A program made the translations under genes and the position numbers. Shown here piece by piece: positions 42,745 through 51,987 of a DNA stretch of 64,000 nucleotides (positions are counted from its first letter, which is position 1; every line of letters begins with the position of its first letter). The notes beneath the pieces were generated by a model, which worked only from the letters and a program-made list of their open reading frames with translations, did no database searches and was not told the DNA's origin. Origin of the DNA: Oscillospiraceae bacterium (GTDB lineage: Bacteria > Bacillota > Clostridia > Oscillospirales > Oscillospiraceae); assembly GCA_902795345.1 (NCBI GenBank), contig CADBKO010000003.1, positions 62,001 to 126,000 on the forward strand. The letters are read 5' to 3'.

Positions 42745-45189
42745 ATGAGCGATTGGAATGAACGCTTTGTTTCCGCAAGGCGGAAGATCATCAACGAGGC
42801 CTGGCCTGACCTGAATCCCCAGCAGCAAAAGGCGGTGGCGGCCACGGAGGGGCCGCTGCTGATCCTGGCGGGGGCCGGCAGTGGGAAGACCACCGTGCTG
42901 ATCCGCCGGATCGCGTCCCTGCTGAAATTCGGCCGCGCCGCCGATTCGGAGGAAGTGCCCTTCGATGTGACGGAGGAGGACGTCGGGTTTCTGGAGCGCT
43001 ATGCCCGCCTGCGCTCCCCCGAGGACAAGGAGCGCGCGGAGGGGCTCTGCGCCCTGGACGTGCCGGCACCGTGGCAGATCATTGCCATCACCTTCACCAA
43101 CAAGGCGGCTGACGAGCTGGTGTCCCGGCTGGAACGGATGCTGGGGCCGGACGCGGCGGACGTGTGGGCTTCCACCTTCCATTCCGCCTGCGTGCGCATC
43201 CTGCGGCGGCATGTGCAGGTGCTGGGCCTGTTCGGGCGGGATTTCACCATCTATGACACGGCGGACAGCCAGAGCCTGGTGAAGCGCATCCTGAAGGACC
43301 TGGACCTGGACGAAAAGAAGTATCCCCCCAGAAGCCTGCTCAGCGCCATCAGCGCCGCCAAGAACGAGGCGAAGCTGCCGGAAAAATACCTGGCGGAAGC
43401 AGGGGCGGACCTGTGGAAGAAAACGGTGGGGGAAGTCTACATGGAGTACCGCAAGCGGATGCTCCAGGCGGACGCCATGGATTTCGACGATCTGCTGCTT
43501 TACACCGTGGTGCTGCTGGAAAACAGCAGCGAAGTGCGGGAGTATTACCAGAAGCGCTTCCGCTATGTGCTGGTGGACGAATACCAGGACACCAATGTTT
43601 TGCAGTACCGGCTGGTGCGGCTCCTGGCGGGGGAGAAGCAGAATCTCTGCGTAGTGGGGGACGACGACCAGGGCATCTACAAATTCCGCGGCGCGACCAT
43701 CCAGAATATCCTGGATTTTGAAAAGGACTATCCCGGCGCGCGGGTCATCAAGCTGGAACAGAATTACCGTTCCACCGGCACGATCCTGGACGCGGCCAAC
43801 GCCGTCATCCGGGAAAATAAGGGCCGCAAGGGGAAGACCCTCTGGACGGATAACGAGCGGGGGGAGATCATCACCCTCTTTACCGCCGCCAGCGAGAACG
43901 ACGAAGCACAGTATATCGCCGGGCGCATCCTGACGGACATCTCCGCCGGGGGCAACTACCGGGATCATGCGGTGCTTTACCGGGTGAACGCCCTGTCCAA
44001 CCGGCTGGAATATGCCCTCAAGCGCAACGGCATCCCTTACCGCATCTACGGCGGCACCCGCTTCTATGACCGGGCGGAAGTGAAGGATATGCTGGCCTAT
44101 CTCTGCGTGGTCGCCAATCCCGGCGATACCCTCCGCCTCCGGCGCATCGTCAACCAGCCTCCCAGAGGCATCGGGGATACCACCCTGGAGCGGGCCGCCG
44201 CCATCGCCCAGAGCGAGGGCCGCAGCCTCTATGAGGTGCTGGAGCATGCGGAGGACTATGGGGAACTGAAGCGCAGCGCCGGAAGCATCCGGGGCTTCAT
44301 CGCCATCATCCGGGAGACGCGGGAGCTGGCGGAGGGGCCGCTGGACGAGCTCTATGATTTCCTGCTGCAGCGCAGCGGCTATGTGGCCATGCTGGAATCC
44401 AAGGACATCCAGGAGAATGTGACGAGACTGGAAAACGTGCTGGAACTGAAGTCCAACATCGTCAATTTCATGAAGGAACGGGGCGGGAACGGCGCCCTCC
44501 AGGATTTCCTGGATGAAATGGCCCTTTACAGCGACACCGACGAGATGGACGACGCGGACAACCGGGTATCTCTCATGACCATGCACAGCGCAAAGGGCCT
44601 GGAATTTCCCACGGTCTACATCGCCGGGGCGGAAGACGGCCTTTTCCCGGGATTAAGGTCCATCGGGGACGACGCCGAGATGGAGGAGGAACGGCGGCTC
44701 TGCTACGTCGCCATCACCCGGGCCCGGAAAAAGCTCTATATCACCAATGCCCGGCAGCGCATGGTGTTCGGGCGTACCCAGAACAATCTGCCCTCCCGCT
44801 TCATCGCGTCCATACCGGAGGAGCTGATGGAGCGGCTGCCCAAGGAGCGAAGGGACGGTAGCGGCTGGAGCGGCGTATCCCTGAATAGCGGCTACCGCCC
44901 GGCGGAAACGCCCCGCGCTTCCGGCGGTTATCGTTCCGGCAGCAGCTACGGTTACAGCCGGCCGGCCACCCCGACCCCGAAGAAGCCCGCGCCGAAAGTG
45001 CAGCCCCCAAGCGCGCCGCAGCTGAAGCTCAGCGCAGGGGACACGGTGGAGCACAGCGCCTTCGGAAGGGGAACGGTGCTGGCTGTCCGGCCCATGGGCC
45101 CGGACAGCATCCTGGAGATCGCTTTCGAGAAAGAGGGCACGAAGAAGCTCATGCTGTCCTCCGCCGGGAAATTCATGAAAAAAGTCTGA
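42745..45189 (+). CDS. pcrA: UvrD/PcrA-type ATP-dependent DNA helicase
   Basis: The 814-residue superfamily 1A helicase has all main motifs: the Q motif LNPQQQKAV, Walker A LAGAGSGKTT, motif Ia AITFTNKAADEL, Walker B VDEYQDTN, motif III GDDDQGIYKFRGA, motif IV LEQNYRST, motif V TMHSAKGLEFPTVYIAG and motif VI YVAITRARKKL. It acts in repair and in clearing RNA polymerase or RecA from DNA. The C-terminal part has a low-complexity linker and then a beta-rich segment (GDTVEHSAFGRGTVLAV) as in other PcrA proteins that bind RNA polymerase. The start has AAGGA upstream. Confidence 0.93.
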   Translation: MSDWNERFVSARRKIINEAWPDLNPQQQKAVAATEGPLLILAGAGSGKTTVLIRRIASLLKFGRAADSEEVPFDVTEEDVGFLERYARLRSPEDKERAEGLCALDVPAPWQIIAITFTNKAADELVSRLERMLGPDAADVWASTFHSACVRILRRHVQVLGLFGRDFTIYDTADSQSLVKRILKDLDLDEKKYPPRSLLSAISAAKNEAKLPEKYLAEAGADLWKKTVGEVYMEYRKRMLQADAMDFDDLLLYTVVLLENSSEVREYYQKRFRYVLVDEYQDTNVLQYRLVRLLAGEKQNLCVVGDDDQGIYKFRGATIQNILDFEKDYPGARVIKLEQNYRSTGTILDAANAVIRENKGRKGKTLWTDNERGEIITLFTAASENDEAQYIAGRILTDISAGGNYRDHAVLYRVNALSNRLEYALKRNGIPYRIYGGTRFYDRAEVKDMLAYLCVVANPGDTLRLRRIVNQPPRGIGDTTLERAAAIAQSEGRSLYEVLEHAEDYGELKRSAGSIRGFIAIIRETRELAEGPLDELYDFLLQRSGYVAMLESKDIQENVTRLENVLELKSNIVNFMKERGGNGALQDFLDEMALYSDTDEMDDADNRVSLMTMHSAKGLEFPTVYIAGAEDGLFPGLRSIGDDAEMEEERRLCYVAITRARKKLYITNARQRMVFGRTQNNLPSRFIASIPEELMERLPKERRDGSGWSGVSLNSGYRPAETPRASGGYRSGSSYGYSRPATPTPKKPAPKVQPPSAPQLKLSAGDTVEHSAFGRGTVLAVRPMGPDSILEIAFEKEGTKKLMLSSAGKFMKKV

Positions 45190-45211
45190 AAACCGTCGGC
45201 ACAGAACAATC

Positions 45212-45250
45212 ATCCTCCGCATAGAATGGGCCATCCATCATGCGGAGGAT
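45212..45250 (+). promoter_or_regulatory. Hairpin covering the ribosome binding site of the 48-residue gene
   Basis: ATCCTCCGCAT (45212-45222) pairs perfectly with ATGCGGAGGAT (45240-45250) across a 17-base loop. The right arm contains GGAGG, the ribosome binding site of the gene at 45257. The loop and left arm include CATAGAATG, which resembles a sporulation sigma -10; no matching -35 is clear. Confidence 0.6.
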
Positions 45251-45256
45251 CGTTTT

Positions 45257-45403
45257 ATGCGTTTTCAGTATCGTAAGGTAGGCAGGCTCCTGATCCTGCT
45301 GGGGGTGATCCTGCTGGCGGCGCTGGTCCTGCCCTCGGAGCTGTGGCCCTTCTGCATCGGCCTCCTGCTGATCGCCTGCGGGATTTCCCTTTACCGCCGC
45401 TGA
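45257..45403 (+). CDS. 48-residue two-helix membrane protein
   Basis: The frame opens with ATG eight bases after GGAGG and encodes 48 residues: a basic start MRFQYRKVGR, a hydrophobic helix (about 11-30), a short turn with PSELWPF, a second helix (about 34-45) and a final basic LYRR. I know no family name for it. It lies between the helicase gene and the SPOCS-domain gene. High third-position GC and the good site support a real gene; its proximity to a sporulation-type gene only suggests a role there. Confidence 0.7.
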   Translation: MRFQYRKVGRLLILLGVILLAALVLPSELWPFCIGLLLIACGISLYRR

Positions 45404-45466
45404 GGCATATGCGCCGGAAAAGAAGCATATGTTCTACCGACAATCAGAGTAAGGAGCGGTGGAACT

Positions 45467-46942
45467 GTGGATATCAGATTCAAAGGCGCCAGCCTTCAGC
45501 ATTATGAACGGACCCTGAACACAGCCGTCTCCCAGGAGGATACCCTGGAGACGATCGTACCGGATGCCCTGCCGGACGTGGCGGAGCTCCTCCTGACCGA
45601 CGGACAAAGCCTGATCCGGGGCAAGGACATACATCGCTCCGGCGTTTCCGTCTCCGGCCTCAGCGAGCTCAATGTGCTGTACCGGGCGGAGGACGGGAGC
45701 ATAGCCAGACTGCCGGTGGACATCCCCTTCGAGACGGAGATCAGCTTCAATGTGCCCGACGATGCTTCGAAGATCGCCGCTTCCGTGCGCCTCACCGGCG
45801 GAGAAGCGCGCATCCTCAATTCCCGCAAGCTGCTGCTTCGCGCGGAGGTGTGCATCACCCTGTCGGTCTGGTCCCCCGTGACCCTGCGATGGGCGGAGGA
45901 AGCAACGGCGGAAGGGTGCAGCGTGGAGATCAAAACCCAGCAGGGGATCTTCAGACCCGTATGCGCGGTGGAGGAAAAGACCTTCACCGTCGAAGACAAG
46001 CTGACTTTACCCGCCGGGAAGCCCCAGGCCGCGGCCCTGCTGTATTCCAGAGCTGCGCTGCAGCCGGAGGAGGCGGAGCAGGTGGGGCACAAGCTGGTGG
46101 CCCGCGGCATAGCGGAGGTGACCGCCCTGTATCGGACGGGTTCCGATGAGCTCGCTTCGGTAGATTTCCGCCTGCCCTGGTCCGCCTTCCTGGAACTGCC
46201 GGAGGCGGGAGGAGAACTGAGCTGGGAGCTGGTCACCGCTCTCACCGGATGCAGCGGCGAACTGACGGAGGACGGCGCGTTCAGCTTCACCGTGGGCGGC
46301 GTGGTGCAGGCGGCGATCCGGAGCGAAAGGGAACTGAGCTGGATCGCGGACGCTTACGGGACCGATTGCGCATTTTCCCCCGTCTTCGAGACGGCAGAGC
46401 TGGATGGGGAGACGGAGACCGAGCTTCGAACGGAGTCGGTGAGCCTTCGCCTGGATTCCATGGAGCGGGCCCGGAGCATCGTCAGCCTTTCCATATGCTG
46501 CGGACGGCCCAGGGCGGAGAAGGAGAACCTTCGGATTTCTGTGAGCGCAAAAGCCCTCTGCCTGACGGAGGACGGCAGCCTGGAAGCCCTTGCCGCCAGG
46601 GGGGAGTGCCTTTGTCCGGGCAGCGGCAGCATGCCGGAGGTGTTCGTGGGCGATGTCTCTGCGGCCATCGTGCCCGGAGGCGTGGAGCTGCGATGCCCGC
46701 TGAGCTTCCGCCAGACGCGCTGCCGCCGAAGCCGGCTGCATTTCCTTTCCGGGGCGGAGGTCGCGGAAGCGGGGGAGAAGGAAAAAGGACCGAATGTGAT
46801 CCTCCTGCGGACCTGCGAGGGGGACAGCGTCTGGTCCCTCGGGAAAAAGAAGGGGATCGCCTGCGCCTCCATCAGAAGCTACAACCAATTGGCAGAAGGG
46901 GAGGAACCGGCTCCCGGCTCTCTGCTGCTTTTGGCAAGATGA
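45467..46942 (+). CDS. SPOCS/DUF3794-domain protein with degenerate LysM-like end
   Basis: The 491-residue protein has the repeated beta-rich SPOCS (DUF3794) modules found in clostridial spore-coat-associated proteins, with an opening QEDTLETIVPDALPDVAELLLTDG and LSELNVLYRAEDG, and a second module at about 160-290. The last 45 residues (VILLRTCEGDSVWSLGKKKGI to PGSLLLLAR) resemble a LysM fold. The family is linked to the spore surface, but direct function is unknown. The start is GTG at 45467 with AAGGAG upstream. No signal peptide is present, as expected for a mother-cell protein laid onto the spore. Confidence 0.8.
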   Translation: MDIRFKGASLQHYERTLNTAVSQEDTLETIVPDALPDVAELLLTDGQSLIRGKDIHRSGVSVSGLSELNVLYRAEDGSIARLPVDIPFETEISFNVPDDASKIAASVRLTGGEARILNSRKLLLRAEVCITLSVWSPVTLRWAEEATAEGCSVEIKTQQGIFRPVCAVEEKTFTVEDKLTLPAGKPQAAALLYSRAALQPEEAEQVGHKLVARGIAEVTALYRTGSDELASVDFRLPWSAFLELPEAGGELSWELVTALTGCSGELTEDGAFSFTVGGVVQAAIRSERELSWIADAYGTDCAFSPVFETAELDGETETELRTESVSLRLDSMERARSIVSLSICCGRPRAEKENLRISVSAKALCLTEDGSLEALAARGECLCPGSGSMPEVFVGDVSAAIVPGGVELRCPLSFRQTRCRRSRLHFLSGAEVAEAGEKEKGPNVILLRTCEGDSVWSLGKKKGIACASIRSYNQLAEGEEPAPGSLLLLAR

Positions 46943-46964
46943 AACGGAAAGGAACAAAAAAACC

Positions 46965-46993
46965 TTGAAAACTGCTTCTCCCTGTTGTATGAT
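46965..46993 (+). promoter_or_regulatory. Promoter of yebC
   Basis: TTGAAA (46965-46970) and TATGAT (46988-46993) are 17 bases apart, 32 bases before the ATG. Confidence 0.6.
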
Positions 46994-47025
46994 AACTTGT
47001 AACGTGATACAGGGAGGAAATTCCA

Positions 47026-47766
47026 ATGTCCGGACATTCCAAGTGGCACAACATACAAAAAACCAAGGGCGCGGCGGACGCCAAGCGCGCGCAGGCATTC
47101 ACCAAGATCGCCCGTGAAATGATCGTGGCCGTCAAGGAAGGCGGCAGCGGCGACCCGGCCAACAACTCCCGCCTGGCGGCGGTGGTGGCCAAGGCCAAGG
47201 CAGCCAATATGCCCAACGACAATATCAAGCGCACCATAGAGAAAGCGCTGGGCGCGGGCAACACGGAGAATTACGAGCGCGTCACCTATGAGGGCTATGG
47301 ACCCAACGGCGTGGCCATCATCGTGGAGGCTATGACCGACAACCGCAAGCGCACCGCCTCCGAGGTCCGCCATTTCTTCGATAAATACGGCGGGAATATG
47401 GGCGCGGAAGGCTGCGTCAGCTGGTCCTTTGACCGCAAGGGCGTCATCGTCATCGACAACGAGGACGAGGACCTGGATGAGGACACCGTGATGATGGACG
47501 TGCTGGACGCCGGGGGCGACGACCTGAAAACGGAGGGTCAGGCCTTCATCGTCTACACGGACCCCGACAGCTTCCCCGCTGTGAGCGGCGCCCTGGAGGA
47601 AAAGAAGTATAAGTTCCTTTCCGCCCAGGTGGAGATGGTGCCGCAGAATTACGTTTCCCTCACCGATCCCGACGACATCAAGAACATGACCAAGATGCTG
47701 GATATGTTCGACGACAACGAGGACGTGGAGAACGTGTTCCACAACTGCGACAACCTGGACGATTGA
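47026..47766 (+). CDS. yebC: YebC/PmpR family protein
   Basis: The 246-residue protein starts with the family signature MSGHSKWHNIQKTKGAADAK and has the three-domain YebC plan with MPNDNIKRTIEKALG and the acidic middle region. Members were described as DNA-binding regulators, and recent work on relatives links the family to translation of proline-rich stretches; which role applies here cannot be told. The window does encode a very proline-rich protein at 6688. It has its own promoter and terminator. Confidence 0.93.
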   Translation: MSGHSKWHNIQKTKGAADAKRAQAFTKIAREMIVAVKEGGSGDPANNSRLAAVVAKAKAANMPNDNIKRTIEKALGAGNTENYERVTYEGYGPNGVAIIVEAMTDNRKRTASEVRHFFDKYGGNMGAEGCVSWSFDRKGVIVIDNEDEDLDEDTVMMDVLDAGGDDLKTEGQAFIVYTDPDSFPAVSGALEEKKYKFLSAQVEMVPQNYVSLTDPDDIKNMTKMLDMFDDNEDVENVFHNCDNLDD

Positions 47767-47788
47767 GGTTTCTGCAATACCGGCTTCG

Positions 47789-47819
47789 AAAAGCGCTCTG
47801 CCCAGCAGAGCGCTTTTTT
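47789..47819 (+). terminator. Terminator of yebC
   Basis: AAAAGCGCTCTGC pairs with GCAGAGCGCTTTT across a three-base loop, followed by T. Confidence 0.88.
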
Positions 47820-47877
47820 CTGTGCATTTGTATAATAATCACCAAAGGCGGCAATCTTCCGATAGGGAGGGACCGCC

Positions 47878-48432
47878 ATGAAAAAGAAAGCGATACTTTG
47901 CCTGCTGCTCCCGCTGCTCCTGACGGGCTGCGAAAGTCACTCGCCCGCGGTTCTGGCCCGGACGGAGATCCTGCCGGAAGCCGGGGCAGCTGCGGCGGAG
48001 ACCAGTGTAACGGCAGCGACAGCGAATACAAATTCGGAAGAGATCACGGAGATCCTGGAATACACGCTGCATATGCAGCCCTGCTCCGCCGGGGATTCCC
48101 TGCGTCTGGCGGCCCTTGCGGGGAAGCTGCTGTGCTGGCAGGCTGCCCATCCCGGCGGGAGCGGGGAAGCCCGGCGGTCAGCGCTTGCCTGGGCGGGGAA
48201 ACACAGCGCCTCGGAACGAAGCAAGGCAGCCGGTGTCCTTCGATTGCTGCATAGTGCTGCACAGCGCATGGACAGCAGGGAACTGCTATCCCTCCTGCTG
48301 GATGCGGGGGTTGAACTGCGCCTGGAAGAGTCGGATCGGGATGGTTTTATGCGCCTGGCAGAGTCCCTGTCCCGTGTATTGGAAGGGGAAATATTCAAAA
48401 AATCCACGGAAATAATGAATATTTCCCGGTGA
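47878..48432 (+). CDS. Putative lipoprotein of unknown function
   Basis: The 184-residue product begins MKKKAILCLLLPLLLTGCES, a typical lipoprotein signal with lipobox LTGC (Cys18). A Ser/Thr/Ala-rich linker (about 25-55) is followed by an alpha-helical region to the end, without a family I recognise. The predicted anchor puts it on the outer face of the membrane. A TATAAT at 47831-47836 without a clear -35 precedes it, and GGGAGG is near the ATG. In many Clostridia xseA/xseB/ispA occupy the place upstream of dxs; here this gene does instead. Confidence 0.7.
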   Translation: MKKKAILCLLLPLLLTGCESHSPAVLARTEILPEAGAAAAETSVTAATANTNSEEITEILEYTLHMQPCSAGDSLRLAALAGKLLCWQAAHPGGSGEARRSALAWAGKHSASERSKAAGVLRLLHSAAQRMDSRELLSLLLDAGVELRLEESDRDGFMRLAESLSRVLEGEIFKKSTEIMNISR

Positions 48433-48437
48433 AATCA

Positions 48438-48466
48438 TTGCGGAGCCGGGAAAAGCGTGTTATGAT
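48438..48466 (+). promoter_or_regulatory. Promoter of dxs operon
   Basis: TTGCGG (48438-48443) and TATGAT (48461-48466) are 17 bases apart, 36 bases before the dxs start. Confidence 0.6.
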
Positions 48467-48501
48467 ACCGAAGAATATATAAACATGCAGAGGATAATCC
48501 A

Positions 48502-50328
48502 GTGAGTTTGCTTGAACATATAGGCGGCACAGCGGATATCCGTCAATGCAGCTTCCCCCAGCTGGAAGAGCTGTGCGGGGAGCTGCGTCAGGAACTGATC
48601 CGGAATGTTTCCCTCACCGGCGGGCACCTGGCGTCCAATCTGGGGATCGTGGAGCTGACGGTAGCGCTGCATAACGTCTATGACCCCATGAAGGACCGGA
48701 TCGTTTTCGACGTGGGGCACCAGAGCTATGTACACAAAATGCTGACGGGCCGCCTGGCGGAGTTTCCGACCCTGCGCCAGGAGAATGGGCTTTCCGGCTT
48801 CCCGAAGCCGGAGGAATCCCCGGCAGACGCCTTTATTGCCGGTCATGCTTCCAATTCCGTGTCTGTAGCCTTGGGTATGGCCCGGGCCAGGACCCTCACC
48901 GGCGGCGATTATGACGTGGTCGCCGTCATGGGCGACGGAGCCCTCACCGGGGGCCTTGCTTTTGAAGGGCTGAACAATGCGGGACAGAGCCGGGAACCTC
49001 TGGTGATCGTCCTCAACGACAACGGCATAGCCATCAACCATACCGTGGGCGGTATGGCCAAATATCTCACCCGCCAGCGGGTGAGACCCGCCTACTACAA
49101 ATTGAAGCGCGCTTACCGCAAGGTCCTGCTGAAAACAAAAGCGGGCAGCAAGGTCTTTGAAGTGACCCAGCGCTGGAAAAACAAACTGAAGGCCGCCATC
49201 TTCTCCTGCACGGCCTTCGAGGAAATGGGCTTCCGCTATATGGGGCCCGTGGACGGGCACAATGTCCGCCAGCTGAGCTATATGCTGAATGTGGCCCGCA
49301 GCTACCGGGAGCCGGTGCTGCTGCATGTGGTCACGGTAAAGGGGAAGGGGTATCCCGATGCGGAGCAGAACCCCTCGCTCTATCATTCCGTGGGGCCCTT
49401 TGACCCCCAGAAGGGGGCAAAGCGGGAAACCAGGCAGTGCTTCTCCTCCGTCTTCGGGGAGGAGATCACCAACCTGGCGGTAAAGGACAAGCGCATCTGC
49501 GTGATCACCGCGGCCATGGAAGAGGGAACGGGTTTACAGGGCTTCCATAAAAAGCTGCCGGATCGGTTCTTTGACGAAGGGATCGCGGAGGGGCACGCGG
49601 CAGCCATGGCCGCCGGTATGGCAAAGCAGGGGCTGAAGCCTGTATTTGCCGTTTATTCCACCTTCCTCCAGCGTTCTTACGATATGCTGCAGCATGACGT
49701 CGCCCTGCTGCATCTGCCGGTGCTGTTTGCCGTTGACCGATGCGGCCTGGTGGGCGCGGACGGGGAGACCCACAACGGCGTTTTCGACGTGGGCTTCCTG
49801 CGCCAGGTGCCGGGCATGGAGATCTGGTGTCCCGCTTCCTACGGGGAACTGCGGGAAATGCTGGGAGAGGCTCTCCGATATGACGGCCCCTCTGCCGTTC
49901 GCTACCCCAGGGGAACGGAGGGGACTTATCGGGAAGGCGGGCACGATCCCGTCCGGACGCTTCGGGAGGGCCGGGACCTGACGATCATCGCTTACGGTAC
50001 GCTCATCAATGAGGTCCTTACAGCGGTTGATACCCTGGAAAAGGAAGGCATACTGGCAAAAGTCGTGAAGCTGGGACGCATCGCGCCGCTGGCCCCGGAA
50101 TTTCTGGAAAGCCTGAAGGAGGACACCGGCGGCGTGCTGGTGGCGGAAGAATGTGCCGGGCCCGGCAGCATCGGGGAAGCCCTTGCGCCCTATGTGGTTT
50201 CCCGTCCTTACCGGGCGCTCAACCTGGGGGACGGCATCGTCCGGCAGGGGACCGTGGCCCAGCAGAGGCGCCGCTGCGGCATCGACGCGGAAGCCATCGC
50301 CCTGGCTGCCAGACAATTGATAAGCTGA
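48502..50328 (+). CDS. dxs: 1-deoxy-D-xylulose-5-phosphate synthase
   Basis: The 608-residue thiamine-diphosphate enzyme joins pyruvate and glyceraldehyde 3-phosphate in the first step of the MEP isoprenoid pathway. The cofactor motif is GDGALTGGLAFEGLNNAG; the N-terminal GGHLASNLGIVELTVALH and the later VDRCGLVGADGETHNGVFD are typical. The start is GTG at 48502, with AGAGGA upstream. The stop shares one base with the tlyA start, opening a dxs-tlyA-nadK-argR-recN series. Confidence 0.95.
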   Translation: MSLLEHIGGTADIRQCSFPQLEELCGELRQELIRNVSLTGGHLASNLGIVELTVALHNVYDPMKDRIVFDVGHQSYVHKMLTGRLAEFPTLRQENGLSGFPKPEESPADAFIAGHASNSVSVALGMARARTLTGGDYDVVAVMGDGALTGGLAFEGLNNAGQSREPLVIVLNDNGIAINHTVGGMAKYLTRQRVRPAYYKLKRAYRKVLLKTKAGSKVFEVTQRWKNKLKAAIFSCTAFEEMGFRYMGPVDGHNVRQLSYMLNVARSYREPVLLHVVTVKGKGYPDAEQNPSLYHSVGPFDPQKGAKRETRQCFSSVFGEEITNLAVKDKRICVITAAMEEGTGLQGFHKKLPDRFFDEGIAEGHAAAMAAGMAKQGLKPVFAVYSTFLQRSYDMLQHDVALLHLPVLFAVDRCGLVGADGETHNGVFDVGFLRQVPGMEIWCPASYGELREMLGEALRYDGPSAVRYPRGTEGTYREGGHDPVRTLREGRDLTIIAYGTLINEVLTAVDTLEKEGILAKVVKLGRIAPLAPEFLESLKEDTGGVLVAEECAGPGSIGEALAPYVVSRPYRALNLGDGIVRQGTVAQQRRRCGIDAEAIALAARQLIS

Positions 50329-51113
50329 TGCGGCTGGATCTGTTACTGGTCCGCCGCGGCCTTTGTTCCGGGCGGGAGCGGGCCAAGGAGGAGATACGCG
50401 CCGGGCATGTCCTGGTGGATGGAAAGGCGGAAACGCGGCCTGCCGGGGATGTGGCGGAGGATGCGCAGATCCGTCTGGAAGGGGAGATCCTCCCCTATGT
50501 GAGCCGGGGCGGCCTGAAGCTGGAAAAGGCGCTGGAGGTATTCCGGGTCGATCCGGCGGGAAAAACATGCGTGGACTGCGGAGCCTCTACCGGCGGCTTT
50601 ACCGACTGCCTCCTGCAAAAGGGCGCGGCGCGGGTCTATGCCCTGGATGTGGGCAGCGGGCAACTGGCGGACAAACTGCGCAGCGACACAAGGGTCGTCA
50701 GCATGGAGAAATTCAATGTCCGGGAGCTTCAGCCCGGCGACCTGCCGGAAGCGCCGGACCTGGCGGTGATCGACGTGTCCTTCATCTCGCTGCGGCTGAT
50801 CCTGCCCCCGGTTTCCCGGGTCCTTAAGCCCGATGGCGAAGTCCTGTGCCTGATAAAGCCCCAGTTCGAGGCGGGAAAGGCCCATGTGGGCAAGAAGGGC
50901 GTTGTGCGGGATAGCGCCGTCCACTGCCGGGTCCTGGAAGAACTGCTGCTGTTTTTCCCCACCGTGGGCTTGTGGCCTGTGGGCTTGAGCTGGTCGCCCA
51001 TCTGCGGGCCGGAAGGGAACATCGAGTATCTTTGCCATCTTCGGAGGCAGCCTGCAGAGGCGCGGCTTGAGCCCCGAAGGATCGTGGAGGAGGCGTACAA
51101 GGCACTGAAATGA
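50328..51113 (+). CDS. tlyA: TlyA family rRNA 2'-O-methyltransferase
   Basis: The 261-residue protein has an N-terminal S4 RNA-binding domain (MRLDLLLVRRGLCSGRERAKEEIRAG) and a C-terminal FtsJ-like methyltransferase with VDCGASTGGFTDCLLQKGA and ISLRLILPP. TlyA enzymes methylate cytidine ribose in rRNA and set sensitivity to capreomycin-type drugs in some bacteria. The ATG overlaps the dxs stop as TGATG. Confidence 0.9.
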   Translation: MRLDLLLVRRGLCSGRERAKEEIRAGHVLVDGKAETRPAGDVAEDAQIRLEGEILPYVSRGGLKLEKALEVFRVDPAGKTCVDCGASTGGFTDCLLQKGAARVYALDVGSGQLADKLRSDTRVVSMEKFNVRELQPGDLPEAPDLAVIDVSFISLRLILPPVSRVLKPDGEVLCLIKPQFEAGKAHVGKKGVVRDSAVHCRVLEELLLFFPTVGLWPVGLSWSPICGPEGNIEYLCHLRRQPAEARLEPRRIVEEAYKALK

Positions 51114-51973
51114 AGCGAATACTGGTTTGTACGAATTATGACAAGGACCGGGACCTGACCTTTACCATGGAGGTCCTGGATTATCTGCGGAAGCGGGGCG
51201 CGGAGGCAAAAGCCTTTTTCCCGCTGACTCCGGCGGAAGCCCTGCCCGTGGACATGCCCGACGACGCCCTGTGTCCCAACCCCGGCACCTATATCCGCGG
51301 CGCGGATCTGCTCCTCTGCCTGGGCGGCGACGGCACCATGCTCCACAATTCCAAGCTGGCCGCGCAGAACGGAGTGCCCATGCTGGGCATCAACCTGGGC
51401 CACATGGGGTTCATCACGGAGCTGGAAAAGGAGGACGTCGAGCGTCTTTCCGATGTGCTGGAAGGCCGGTATACCGTGGAAAACCGCATGATGCTGGACT
51501 ATGAGGTTTTCCGGGACGGCCAGTGCATCCGCAGCGGCTTCGGCCTCAACGAGGCGGTGGTCGCCCGGCAGAGCCCGGCCCACTCCATCCACCTGACCGC
51601 TTATGGGGACAATCGGAAAATATCCGACTATTCCGGCGACGGCATCATCATCGCCACCCCCACCGGCTCAACGGCCTATTCCATGGCGGCCGGAGGCCCC
51701 ATCGTGGAGCCGACGGCGGAAAACCTGCTGCTGACGCCCATGTGCGCCCATTCCCTGACGGCGAAACCTTATGTGCTGGCGGGGGACCGGCACACCAGCG
51801 TCAAGCTGGTGCGGGGCGACTGCGACGAAGCGCTGCTGCTGGTGGACGGGGAAGACTGCTTCACCCTGAAAACCGGAGACCTCGTCTATGTGCGCAAATC
51901 CTCTTACGTAACGAAGCTCATCAAGCTGCGCAGCCTGAGCTTTTATGATATCGTTCGGAACAAGCTGAACTGA
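51110..51973 (+). CDS. nadK: NAD kinase
   Basis: The 287-residue enzyme phosphorylates NAD to NADP. The GGDGT motif is in LLCLGGDGTMLHNSK, followed by LGINLGHMGFITE, NEAVVARQ, and ATPTGSTAYSMAAGGPIV. It overlaps tlyA by four bases (ATGA). Confidence 0.94.
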   Translation: MKRILVCTNYDKDRDLTFTMEVLDYLRKRGAEAKAFFPLTPAEALPVDMPDDALCPNPGTYIRGADLLLCLGGDGTMLHNSKLAAQNGVPMLGINLGHMGFITELEKEDVERLSDVLEGRYTVENRMMLDYEVFRDGQCIRSGFGLNEAVVARQSPAHSIHLTAYGDNRKISDYSGDGIIIATPTGSTAYSMAAGGPIVEPTAENLLLTPMCAHSLTAKPYVLAGDRHTSVKLVRGDCDEALLLVDGEDCFTLKTGDLVYVRKSSYVTKLIKLRSLSFYDIVRNKLN

Positions 51974-51987
51974 CGGGAGACTGACAT

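Noticed and set aside
42739..44586. A 615-residue open frame opposite the helicase gene
   Set aside because: Antisense of a gene with all helicase motifs.
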